Positions 1-5,774 of a DNA stretch of 8,515 bases are shown here, in pieces. Each line of letters begins with the position of its first letter. The stretch's first letter is position 1. Below the pieces are notes generated by a model. The model searched no databases, was not told where the DNA came from, and saw only the letters and a program-made list of their open reading frames with translations. The stretch comes from Candidatus Atribacteria bacterium 4572_76. GTDB taxonomy: Bacteria; Atribacterota; Phoenicimicrobiia; Phoenicimicrobiales; Phoenicimicrobiaceae. Location of the stretch: positions 1 to 8,515 of the forward strand of contig NBMG01000032.1 of NCBI GenBank assembly GCA_002084865.1. The letters are read 5' to 3'. A program made the translations under genes and the position numbers.

Positions 1-369
1 GCCGAGATTGTCAAAATAGCCACTGAAAATTGCCCATTAACAATTATTAGAACCGTTAAGGATCTTCCCGTTGATTTACAAAATAGAAAGATTATATTTG
101 CTATCGAATTAGATGAATGCGGATTTAATCTCCCTCTGTTTGAGATGCTTTTGAAGTTAAAGAAAAGGGGAGATAATGTTCTTTTAGGTTCAAGAGCAGT
201 TATTATAATCCAAAGTTCGAGTGAGTTATTTACCAAGAGCAACGCTCAGAAGATGATTTTTCTAACCAATCAGATGGGGTGCCGGTTCCCCGGTCATCCG
301 GTTGTAGAGGCTACTCATAATCTTAATAATTTTCTTACCTGGCAAAAACATATAACCTGCCTCTTGTAG
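1..369 (+). CDS. N-terminal part of a frameshifted flavodoxin/FMN-reductase-like protein (5' end outside window)
   Basis: An open frame enters from the left edge and stops at 367-369, giving 122 residues with no start in view; the first ATG at 145 is internal, because good protein-like sequence runs in the same frame before it. It reads like the later part of a flavodoxin-fold domain: a strand with GSRAVIIIQSSSELFTKS, then a conserved-looking GCRFPGHPVVEAT segment around 274-315. The last residues (HITCLL) look out of place. The -1 frame continues smoothly from the A-run at 344-348 with TYNLPLVEIYREQARELV and runs into the FMN-reductase-like domain downstream. I therefore read this as the first part of one two-domain gene ending at 1004, broken by a single-base loss or a sequencing error. 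The exact enzyme is unknown; a redox flavoprotein is an inference. Confidence 0.6.
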   Translation, partial: AEIVKIATENCPLTIIRTVKDLPVDLQNRKIIFAIELDECGFNLPLFEMLLKLKKRGDNVLLGSRAVIIIQSSSELFTKSNAQKMIFLTNQMGCRFPGHPVVEATHNLNNFLTWQKHITCLL

Positions 370-455
370 AGATTTACCGGGAACAGGCTAGGGAATTAGT
401 AAAAAAATTAAAAGATGAGAACTTAAAATTAATTAATAGACCGAAGATACTGGTA

Positions 456-1004
456 TTGCATTCGAGTTTGTTTAAGACATCTAATACTCTTATGCTTTGG
501 AAGATGGTAAAAGAAAGCCTTGGCGGGGAAGATATAAGAGAGCTCCACGTAGAAAATGGAACCGTGGTAGATTGCCGGGGGTGTTCTTATAAAACCTGCA
601 TTCATTACAGTGAAGAAAAAAGCTGTTTTTATGGGGGGATTATGGTAAAAGAAATTCTCCCGGCTATAGAAGAGGCTGATTGTATCATCTGGCTATGTCC
701 CAATTATAATGATGCAATATCCGCAAAGCTTATGGCGGTTATAAATAGGATGACCGTACTTTATAAGAGGGTGAAATTTGGGGATAAAACTCTATTTTCC
801 CTTGTGGTTTCCGGAAATTCAGGGAGTGATTGTGTGGCCAAACAGTTAATAGGGGCTTTAAATATTAACAAAGGATTCAGACTACCCCCTTATTTTGCTT
901 TAACTGCTACCGCCAATGACCCCGGGTCAATAATGAAGGTCCCGGGGATAGGCCAAAAAGCAAAAGAATTCGCTGAAAACGTAAAAAGAGAGATTAAAAA
1001 ATAA
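456..1004 (+). CDS. NAD(P)H-dependent FMN reductase / flavodoxin-like domain (C-terminal part of the frameshifted gene)
   Basis: This 182-residue segment starts at a TTG without a convincing ribosome binding site. The same frame is open back to 330 and encodes a helix (REQARELVKKLKDENLKL) leading into RPKILVLHSS, the first strand of a flavodoxin fold, so the TTG is probably not the true start. Family signs: the early S-x-x-x-S/T-N segment (phosphate-loop position), a cysteine set C40-x2-C43-x4-C48-x8-C57 as in iron-sulfur or cysteine-rich FMN reductases, and PNYNDAISAKLMAVINRM (83-99), matching the dimer-interface helix of NADPH-dependent FMN reductases. The expected role is flavin-based electron transfer in the cytoplasm; the substrate cannot be told. 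The stop is 18 nt before rlmN, suggesting co-transcription. Whether the four cysteines hold an Fe-S cluster is not certain, as the spacing is looser than the compact Isf motif. Confidence 0.65.
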   Translation: MHSSLFKTSNTLMLWKMVKESLGGEDIRELHVENGTVVDCRGCSYKTCIHYSEEKSCFYGGIMVKEILPAIEEADCIIWLCPNYNDAISAKLMAVINRMTVLYKRVKFGDKTLFSLVVSGNSGSDCVAKQLIGALNINKGFRLPPYFALTATANDPGSIMKVPGIGQKAKEFAENVKREIKK

Positions 1005-1022
1005 AGAGATTTAATTTGTATT

Positions 1023-2051
1023 ATGCAGAAGAAAGATATTAAAAATTTTATTTTAGACGAACTTCAGGAAGAGGTTAAAAAATTAGGGGTTGAAAGATAT
1101 AGGGCAGCTCAATTATTTAATCTGCTTTACAAAAAGGGCATAGAAGACTTCACAGATATGTTGAGCCTACCAACAGCATTTAGAAATTTACTTCAAGAAC
1201 ATTTTTACATAAGCAAGATGGGGTTGGTAAATTTAGCTAAATCGAAAGACCAAACCGAAAAATATTTATTTAAGTTAGAAGATAAAAATTTAATAGAAAG
1301 CGTTCTCATATTTTCTGGTAAAAGAGTGACCGAATGTATATCTTCCCAAGTTGGCTGTAAATATAACTGTTTGTTTTGTGAAAGCGGCAAAAAAGGTTTT
1401 ACCAGAAACCTTACGGTTAGCGAGATTTTAAATCAAGTTTTATTTGTAAAGAAAAAGATCGAATCTAATCTCAATAATATTGTATTTATGGGTATTGGTG
1501 AGCCTTTAGATAATTATGATAATGTGGTAAAAGCCATCTGTATATTGAATTCTAAAGATGCTTTCAATATCGGGGCAAGAAAGATTACCATTTCTACCTG
1601 TGGGGTAATACCGGCTATAAAAAGGTTACAAGAGCGTAATTGGCAGGTGGAGTTATCAGTTTCTCTGCATGCTCCGGAGAATAAATTAAGGTCTTACCTG
1701 ATGCCGGTAAATAATATGTATCCCTTACCCGATCTGATAGAAGTATGCAGGAATTATGCGGAAAAAACTAAAAGGCAGATTACTTTTGAATATATTTTAA
1801 TCAAAGGAGTGAATGATTCACTGATTTATGCAGATAAATTAGCTAAACTGATTGGCGGATTTAATTCTAAAGTAAATCTAATTACCTTTAATCCTGCGCC
1901 CGATTCTTTACTGCAGGCACCCGGTATTCCCCAAGTCAAATCCTTTAAAAATAAGCTGGCAGCCGGGGGAATCCCAACCACTATAAGAATATCGAAGGGT
2001 GATGATATCTCTGCTGCCTGCGGACAGCTAAAGAGCCTGCATCTAAAATAA
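1023..2051 (+). CDS. rlmN: Dual-specificity 23S rRNA (A2503)/tRNA (A37) C2-methyltransferase RlmN, radical SAM
   Basis: The 342-residue protein is full length for RlmN (usual range about 340-390). It methylates C2 of A2503 in 23S rRNA at the peptidyl-transferase centre; the E. coli enzyme also acts on A37 of some tRNAs. The sequence shows the radical-SAM cluster motif C112-x3-C116-x2-C119, the upstream catalytic-loop cysteine C105 in ECISSQVGC, and the methyl-carrier cysteine C333 in GDDISAACGQL. Also visible are GIGEPLDNYDNV (157-168), the SAM-binding GEP region, and ELSVSLHAPENKLRSYLMPVN (210-230). STCG (191-194) stands where STSG is common, a minor change. C105 and C333 together and the SQVGC context favour RlmN over Cfr. 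The ATG start is forced by family length, although the Shine-Dalgarno is poor; translation may rely on coupling to the gene 18 nt upstream. Confidence 0.95.
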   Translation: MQKKDIKNFILDELQEEVKKLGVERYRAAQLFNLLYKKGIEDFTDMLSLPTAFRNLLQEHFYISKMGLVNLAKSKDQTEKYLFKLEDKNLIESVLIFSGKRVTECISSQVGCKYNCLFCESGKKGFTRNLTVSEILNQVLFVKKKIESNLNNIVFMGIGEPLDNYDNVVKAICILNSKDAFNIGARKITISTCGVIPAIKRLQERNWQVELSVSLHAPENKLRSYLMPVNNMYPLPDLIEVCRNYAEKTKRQITFEYILIKGVNDSLIYADKLAKLIGGFNSKVNLITFNPAPDSLLQAPGIPQVKSFKNKLAAGGIPTTIRISKGDDISAACGQLKSLHLK

Positions 2052-2101
2052 GTTACCAGAGTATAGGCGATACGTCCCTATTTTTTACCTGTTATCCGAT
2101 A

Positions 2102-2115
2102 CTTGTTTTCACAAG
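2102..2115. repeat. Small hairpin with GTTTTCAC centre
   Basis: CTTGT and ACAAG pair around a TTTC loop. The same GTTTTCAC centre occurs in the hairpin at 7952-7967 with a different but still self-complementary outer stem. No T-tract follows, so it is not a normal terminator for rlmN. Confidence 0.4.
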
Positions 2116-2125
2116 AAGGGCAAAG

Positions 2126-2205
2126 GTAGGGGCACGATGCATCGTGCCCACAGGAGAAAAAATCAGGTAATACTATGGCGAGGGCACAATTCATTGTGCC
2201 CCTAC
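2126..2205. repeat. Inverted REP doublet (REPIN/BIME-like) with GTAG heads
   Basis: Two palindromes face each other. The left unit (2126-2149) is GTAG followed by the perfect 20-bp palindrome GGGCACGATGCATCGTGCCC. The right unit (2182-2205) is the hairpin GGGCACAAT-TC-ATTGTGCCC followed by CTAC, so its GTAG head lies on the opposite strand. A 32-nt unrelated spacer separates them. A GTAG tetranucleotide 5' of a hairpin is the known signature of REP elements moved by RAYT (TnpA-REP, Y1 HUH) transposases, and an inverted pair is the usual mobile unit. Both 24-nt units recur base for base at 8114-8190. No RAYT gene lies in the window, so mobility in trans is inferred. Confidence 0.75.
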
Positions 2206-2320
2206 AACCGAGTTGTAACCAGCAAATCCAAAATTATTATAAAATTATTTATGATACAGGTGTATATACTTTGCTTTTAAATATTTTTTAGCTTTTTGGG
2301 GAATAACTATCTTATTACTC

Positions 2321-2396
2321 ATTACAATAGCTCAGCTGGCAGAGCAACCGGCTCATAACCGGTCGGTCCCTGGTTCGAATCCAGGTGGGCCCACCA
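2321..2396 (+). tRNA. tRNA-Met (anticodon CAT), elongator type, with unpaired 5' acceptor strand; possibly a pseudo-tRNA
   Basis: From T8 (2328) to the encoded CCA (2394-2396) the cloverleaf is intact. The D stem is GCTC/GAGC with GG in the loop. The anticodon stem is ACCGG/CCGGT around loop CTCATAA (anticodon CAT, about 2355-2357). The T stem is CCTGG/CCAGG around TTCGAAT, and the 3' acceptor strand is TGGGCCC with discriminator A. The stem lacks the three G-C pairs of an initiator tRNA, so it is elongator Met, or tRNA-Ile if C34 were converted to lysidine. The 5' acceptor strand should be GGGCCCA, but the sequence has ATTACAA, which pairs at only two of seven positions. It is therefore either a damaged gene or the 3' side of an old integration junction. 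Confidence 0.75.
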
Positions 2397-2497
2397 AAAA
2401 TTGGTTATTATTAATTTTATTGATAATAGATAATACAAGTACAGGTAGCGTGGAATTTATGATAAAACAAAAAATTATAAAAATACCAGAATATTGT

Positions 2498-2538
2498 AAA
2501 AACCTTACTTCTTTTATATAAGAAGTAAGGTTTTTTTG
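2498..2538. terminator. Strong intrinsic terminator between tRNA-Met and the zinc-ribbon gene
   Basis: A 16-bp stem (2498-2513 with 2520-2535, core CCTTACTTCTT/AAGAAGTAAGG) closes a six-base loop and ends in seven T residues (2531-2537). The A-run on the left arm means it could also work on the other strand. It lies only about 45 nt before the next start codon. It may end tRNA transcription, or act as an attenuator if the next gene's promoter lies upstream of it; no clear promoter is visible in the short gap. Confidence 0.85.
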
Positions 2539-2584
2539 TTTTAAAGGGCTTTACAGCTGTGAAGAGAGGAGGGAGGAGTTATTG

Positions 2585-3298
2585 GTGGAAGAACAATATA
2601 ATATCCTTTTGGAATTACAGAAAATCGATATTGATATCGACAAAGAAGAGAAAAAGAAGAGAAGTTTGCCTTTAATGATAGAAGGGATTACCAAAAAGAT
2701 TCAGGGGATAAAAGATAGTTTAAAAAATAAAAATGAAGATTATAAGAGTTTGCAGATTAAATTGAAGAGAAAAGAATTGGATTTGGCCGAAAAATCTAAT
2801 AAAATTAATAAACATCAGGAAGATTTATACGGAGGGAAGATATCTGATATAAAGGAGCTTAAACAGATACAGAAGGTTATAGCCAAGTACAAAGAAGAAA
2901 AAAACGGTATTGAAGAAGAAATTTTGGACATTATGGAAGAAATAGAAGATCTTAATAAATCAATTTATAATCTCGAGGAAGATTTGAAAGGTAAAGAGAA
3001 AGAGTTTAAAAAGTGCCAAGAGAAAATAGACTCAGCAATGATAGTAATTGAAAAGAGCATGAGTTCTTTAAATATCAAAAGAGAAGAAATATTAAATAAA
3101 ATAACCGATAGCCGCCTTTTAAAAGAATATGAACTTTTAAGAAAAGAGAAGGGCGGAAAGGCTATTATGGAAGTTGACGGTTCTATCTGTCCGGGCTGTT
3201 ATCTTGACCTCCCCAGCGATGTTATTTATCAATTAGAAAAGAATCGTAAAGTAATAATTTGTCCCAATTGCAGCCGAATTCTAATCTGGAAAGATTAA
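2585..3298 (+). CDS. Coiled-coil protein with C-terminal C4-type zinc ribbon (COG1579 / zf-RING_7 type)
   Basis: The protein has about 237 residues, the usual size of this family (DR0291, HP0958/FlgZ and CT398/CdsZ relatives). After a short LLELQKIDIDID opening, which is typical of the family, residues about 15-175 are almost wholly charged K/E-rich helix, a long antiparallel coiled coil. The C-terminus carries the zinc ribbon: CPGC and CPNC, cysteines 203, 206, 227 and 230 counted from the TTG at 2582. Relatives bind nucleic acid or act as chaperone/adaptor proteins for secretion or flagella; the role here is unknown. A strong GGAGG at 2572-2576 serves either TTG 2582 (spacing 5) or GTG 2585 (spacing 8); I prefer GTG. 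It is followed by rnpB, and I recall that neighbourhood from other bacteria, so shared context may matter more than a flagellar role. There is no flagellar gene here. Confidence 0.85.
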   Translation: MEEQYNILLELQKIDIDIDKEEKKKRSLPLMIEGITKKIQGIKDSLKNKNEDYKSLQIKLKRKELDLAEKSNKINKHQEDLYGGKISDIKELKQIQKVIAKYKEEKNGIEEEILDIMEEIEDLNKSIYNLEEDLKGKEKEFKKCQEKIDSAMIVIEKSMSSLNIKREEILNKITDSRLLKEYELLRKEKGGKAIMEVDGSICPGCYLDLPSDVIYQLEKNRKVIICPNCSRILIWKD

Positions 3299-3342
3299 TT
3301 TAAACTTCGATACGAATTTTTTCTGATTCTCGGTTTCTATTA

Positions 3343-3500
3343 TCTTTGCGAGATACGATATACAATTTCGTTGTTCGTATCTAGTATCTAGTATCTCGAA
3401 AGAATAAATAAATTCAAATACACAACTTTTTTAATTTTTAAATATTTTATCTATTTATTTCTTTGCGAGATACGATTCACGCTATACGAGATACGTATTA
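3343..3500. repeat. Intergenic direct repeats of a CGAGATACG word
   Basis: The 17-mer TCTTTGCGAGATACGAT occurs at 3343-3359 and again at 3460-3476. Shorter forms fill the tract: GTATCTAGTATCTAGTATCTCG around 3379-3400 on the opposite strand, and TATACGAGATACG near 3484-3496. The same word family returns near 7941, 7981 and 8281. I see no ORF in the spacer between 3299 and 3506. Confidence 0.6.
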
Positions 3501-3506
3501 AGTTAA

Positions 3507-3535
3507 TTGACTTTCTCCTACTAAAATGATATTTT
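3507..3535 (+). promoter_or_regulatory. Sigma-70-type promoter for rnpB
   Basis: TTGACT (3507-3512) is a five-of-six match to the -35 box. After 17 nt comes TATTTT (3530-3535), directly preceded by TGA, an extended -10. The predicted transcript start is near 3542, about 14 nt before the P1 helix of rnpB. Confidence 0.6.
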
Positions 3536-3555
3536 AAAGTTGAAAAAAAGAATAT

Positions 3556-3925
3556 TTGATAAGTAGGTCAGGTAATCGCGGAAGAAATAACATTTCTTCC
3601 GAGGAAAGTCCGAGCTCCATAGGGCAGAGTGCTGGGTAACTCCCAGTGAGGGTAACCTTAAGGAAAGTGCTACAGAAAATACACAGCCGGAAACTCTATT
3701 TTGAGTACTCGGTAAAGGTGAAAAGGCAGGGTAAGAGCCTACCAGTTGTTAGGTGACTAACAAGCTTAGTAAACCCCACTCGGAGCAAGACCAAATAGGA
3801 AGAGCTGTGGTGGCCCGCTGAATCTTCGGGTAGGTCGCTAGAGATGTAAGGTAACTTACATCCCAGATAGATGATTACCACCCTTATAAGGGGACAGAAC
3901 TCGGCTTATACGATCTACTTATCAA
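3556..3925 (+). ncRNA. rnpB: RNase P RNA, catalytic subunit (bacterial type A)
   Basis: This is the ribozyme that removes 5' leaders from precursor tRNAs with the RnpA protein. P1 is a perfect 11-bp helix between 3556-3566 and 3915-3925. P3 is GGAAGAAAT/ATTTCTTCC (3580-3600). The conserved core follows: GAGGAAAGTCCGAGCTCC at 3601-3618, the GGTAAAGGTGAAAAGGCAGG stretch near 3711, AAACCCCACTCGGAGCAAGACCAAATAGG near 3771-3799, GGGTAGGTCGC near 3828, a stem with a GTAA tetraloop at 3843-3862 (P18 position) and the hallmark ACAGAACTCGGCTTAT at 3894-3909, which pairs back to form P2/P4. All conserved blocks are present in order, so it looks functional. The length of about 370 nt is normal. It has its own promoter and terminator. 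Confidence 0.97.
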
Positions 3926-3940
3926 AATAAATTAATATAA

Positions 3941-3978
3941 AGACATACGATAAAACATTTTATTGTATGTCTTTTTTT
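3941..3978 (+). terminator. Intrinsic terminator of rnpB
   Basis: AGACATACGATAAAA (3941-3955) pairs with 3958-3972 over 15 bp with one G-U, and a T-run occupies 3972-3978. It begins 15 nt after the P1 helix of rnpB ends. Confidence 0.88.
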
Positions 3979-4030
3979 ATTTTAATCCATCCAGATATTC
4001 TTTGTGAGAATTAACTTAATCACTAAAGAC

Positions 4031-4054
4031 GGGTCGGATAAATCCGACCCCTAC
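4031..4054 (-). repeat. Single GTAG-REP palindrome, different core
   Basis: The hairpin GGGTCGGAT-AA-ATCCGACCC (4031-4050) is followed by CTAC, so on the minus strand it reads GTAG plus palindrome, like one half of the doublets at 2126 and 8114. The GTAG-GGG edge is kept while the arm sequence is different. It lies in the 393-nt spacer between the rnpB terminator and mraZ, which otherwise contains degenerate GCGTATCTACT words near 4072 and 4206 and A/T tracts near 4240-4300, but no gene. Confidence 0.6.
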
Positions 4055-4310
4055 TTAAAGCAGGATATTTTGCGTATCTACTCCTGAATTTTGATTTTCT
4101 TAATGCGATACTCGATATATGGTTCGAACTACCCTTCATTATCGACTAATTTATATCTTTAAGTCTTCTGACCCTTCTATTTTCCCCCAAAATACGCCGA
4201 GAAATAGCGTATCTACTATAGAGAAGACGCTACATATGTGGTTTTTTAAAATTTTTTAAAAAAAAATAAATTATTTTCAAAAAAAAAGAGGGTTTTTTAA
4301 AAGAATGTAG

Positions 4311-4316
4311 TATACT
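4311..4316 (+). promoter_or_regulatory. Candidate -10 box of the mraZ operon promoter
   Basis: TATACT (4311-4316) would place the transcript start near 4322, at the front edge of the MraZ boxes, which suits repression by the bound protein. The -35 region is not recognisable, but A/T tracts lie upstream and could act as an UP-like element. The perfect TATAAT at 4352-4357 is too close to the ribosome binding site to serve this gene. Confidence 0.35.
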
Positions 4317-4320
4317 ATAT

Positions 4321-4350
4321 GTAGTGGAGCAAAGTGGAGCAAAGTGGAGG
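4321..4350 (+). promoter_or_regulatory. MraZ operator: three tandem 10-bp boxes
   Basis: Three head-to-tail 10-mers, GTAGTGGAGC, AAAGTGGAGC and AAAGTGGAGG, share AGTGGAG with exact 10-bp spacing, one helical turn. MraZ proteins are known to bind direct repeats with a TGG/GTGG core at this spacing just upstream of their own gene (TGGGN boxes in E. coli, AAAGTG-type boxes in mollicutes). The array ends 22 nt before the mraZ start, so autoregulation of the whole mraZ-rsmH-ftsL-ftsI operon is expected. Confidence 0.85.
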
Positions 4351-4371
4351 ATATAATATAAAGGAGATTTT

Positions 4372-4803
4372 ATGTTTTTAGGACAGTATGAGCACTCAAT
4401 CGATGAAAAGGGAAGAGTGATTGTACCGGCAAAATACCGGGAATCTTTGGGTGATAATTTTATTGTCACTTTCGGTCTTGATACTTGTCTTTTTGTGTAT
4501 CCTCTGGAAGAATGGAAAAATTTATCGGAAAAAATGAAACAGCTCCCCCTGGGGCAGAGAGATGCCCGGGCGTTTAAGCGGATACTATTTTCCCGGGCCA
4601 CTGACTGTACCATGGATAATCAAGGCAGAGTCATTATTATGAAATATCTGAGAGATTATGCCCGGATTAATAAAGAAATTATAATTATTGGTGTTTCGGA
4701 TAGGGTAGAGATCTGGAGTAAAGATGTATGGCAAAAATATTCTAAAGAGGTTGAAGGCTCATATGAGGATATTGCCGAAAGAATATATGAACAAGAAGGG
4801 TAA
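4372..4803 (+). CDS. mraZ: Transcriptional regulator MraZ
   Basis: The 143-residue protein is the standard MraZ length. It has two SpoVT/AbrB-type swapped-hairpin DNA-binding repeats: DEKGRVIVPAKYRE (11-24) and MDNQGRVIIMKYLRDYA (81-97). FLGQYEHSIDEKGR at the N-terminus is the usual family opening. The second repeat lacks the proline normally found near IPxxLR, having IIMKYLR instead; the DxxGR core is intact. MraZ assembles into a ring that binds direct repeats and controls the dcw cluster; the three boxes at 4321-4350 are the evident target. The start is ATG with AAGGAG at 4361-4366, 5 nt upstream. rsmH begins 3 nt after the stop, so translation is probably coupled. Confidence 0.96.
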   Translation: MFLGQYEHSIDEKGRVIVPAKYRESLGDNFIVTFGLDTCLFVYPLEEWKNLSEKMKQLPLGQRDARAFKRILFSRATDCTMDNQGRVIIMKYLRDYARINKEIIIIGVSDRVEIWSKDVWQKYSKEVEGSYEDIAERIYEQEG

Positions 4804-4806
4804 TCT

Positions 4807-5736
4807 ATGGTAAATTCCTTTCACATTCCTGTGTTAACAAAAGAGATCTTAAGTTATCTAAACATAGAGAAAGGAGGTGTTTATATCGATTGCACTTTAG
4901 GAGGTGGAGGACACTCCAAAGCCATTTTGGAGAACATTTATCCCTACAGCTTAGTAGTCGGCATCGACCAGGATATAGAGGCAATTGAAACAGCAAAAGA
5001 AGAACTAAAAAGGTATATCGATAAAGTAAGGTTAGTTAAAGGTAATTTTAAAAATTTAGAAGGAATTCTGTCAGACTTAAAGATTAAAACAGTTTCGGGG
5101 ATAGTCTTTGACTTAGGAGTGTCCTTCCACCAATTAAAAGAGAAAGAACGAGGATTTAGCTTTAAAGAAGATAGCCATTTAGACATGCGGATGGATCTAA
5201 CCCAAAAATTTAACGCTGATATCCTGATAAATAGTTATTCGGAAAAAGATTTGACTGAAATATTTGAAAAGTACGGAGAAGAAAGGTTTTCCAGGAGGAT
5301 TGCCCGTTTAATCGTAACAGAACGAAAAAAGAAAGCCATCACTACTACCAAGCAGTTAGCTGATTTAGTAGTAAGGTCTCTTCCCAGGACTAAAAAAAGA
5401 CGCACCTGGAAAATTCATCCGGCAACCAGGGTTTTTCAGGCTATTAGGATTGAAGTAAACCAGGAGCTTAAAGCCCTGGAAAGCGGGCTGAGTCAAGCAA
5501 TTAGGGCTTTAAAGGATAATGGTAGGATATGTGTTATTTCCTACCATTCATTAGAGGATAGGATAGTTAAACACCTGTTTAAGGAAACAGAAAAAGAAGG
5601 GAAAGAACAAAAGAATTACGGATTGAAGATTATAACTAAAAAACCAATTAGACCTTCTTCGGAGGAAGTAAGGGATAACCCCAAGGCAAGAAGCGCTAAA
5701 CTGAGAGTAGCGGAGAAAATAATATCTGTAACCTAA
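4807..5736 (+). CDS. rsmH: 16S rRNA (cytosine-1402-N4)-methyltransferase RsmH
   Basis: The 309-residue protein is the usual RsmH (MraW) length. It adds the N4-methyl group to C1402 in the decoding centre of 16S rRNA, using SAM. FHIPVL at 5-10 is the family opening. SAM motif I is DCTLGGGGHSKAIL (28-41), with the acidic GIDQD at 52-56. FDLGVS (101-106) is followed by ERGFSFKEDSHLDMRMD (114-130), where most relatives have SSPQLD before it and this one has SFHQLK. The inserted helical domain holds HPATRVFQAIRIEVNQEL (204-221), and SYHSLEDRIVK (245-255) and the basic PSSEEVRDNPKARSAKLR tail close the protein. All the signature blocks are present, so it should be active. It lies in the mraZ operon, 3 nt after mraZ; AGAAGGG just before the mraZ stop serves as its ribosome binding site. 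Confidence 0.97.
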   Translation: MVNSFHIPVLTKEILSYLNIEKGGVYIDCTLGGGGHSKAILENIYPYSLVVGIDQDIEAIETAKEELKRYIDKVRLVKGNFKNLEGILSDLKIKTVSGIVFDLGVSFHQLKEKERGFSFKEDSHLDMRMDLTQKFNADILINSYSEKDLTEIFEKYGEERFSRRIARLIVTERKKKAITTTKQLADLVVRSLPRTKKRRTWKIHPATRVFQAIRIEVNQELKALESGLSQAIRALKDNGRICVISYHSLEDRIVKHLFKETEKEGKEQKNYGLKIITKKPIRPSSEEVRDNPKARSAKLRVAEKIISVT

Positions 5737-5774
5737 TTCGTTTCGCTAACGACTAGTTAAGGGAGTGATGAAAT

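Noticed and set aside
145..147. ATG 145 as the start of the first gene
   Set aside because: The same frame is open to the window edge with protein-like sequence, and no ribosome binding site precedes this ATG.
344..349. Programmed -1 ribosomal frameshift site
   Set aside because: The phase of the A-run does not give a canonical slippery heptamer, and no clear stimulating hairpin or upstream Shine-Dalgarno was seen.
1205..1390. 61-codon minus-strand ORF inside rlmN
   Set aside because: It is antisense shadow of a well-recognised gene.
3696..3881. 61-codon minus-strand ORF
   Set aside because: It lies wholly inside rnpB, whose conserved RNA blocks explain the sequence.
4352..4357. Perfect TATAAT before mraZ as the promoter
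   Set aside because: A start 7 nt downstream would leave almost no leader before the ribosome binding site at 4361-4366, and no -35 box is evident.
4230..4613. 127-codon minus-strand ORF across the mraZ start
   Set aside because: It is antisense to mraZ and its operator; the sequence is low-complexity (runs of F and K) with no family features.
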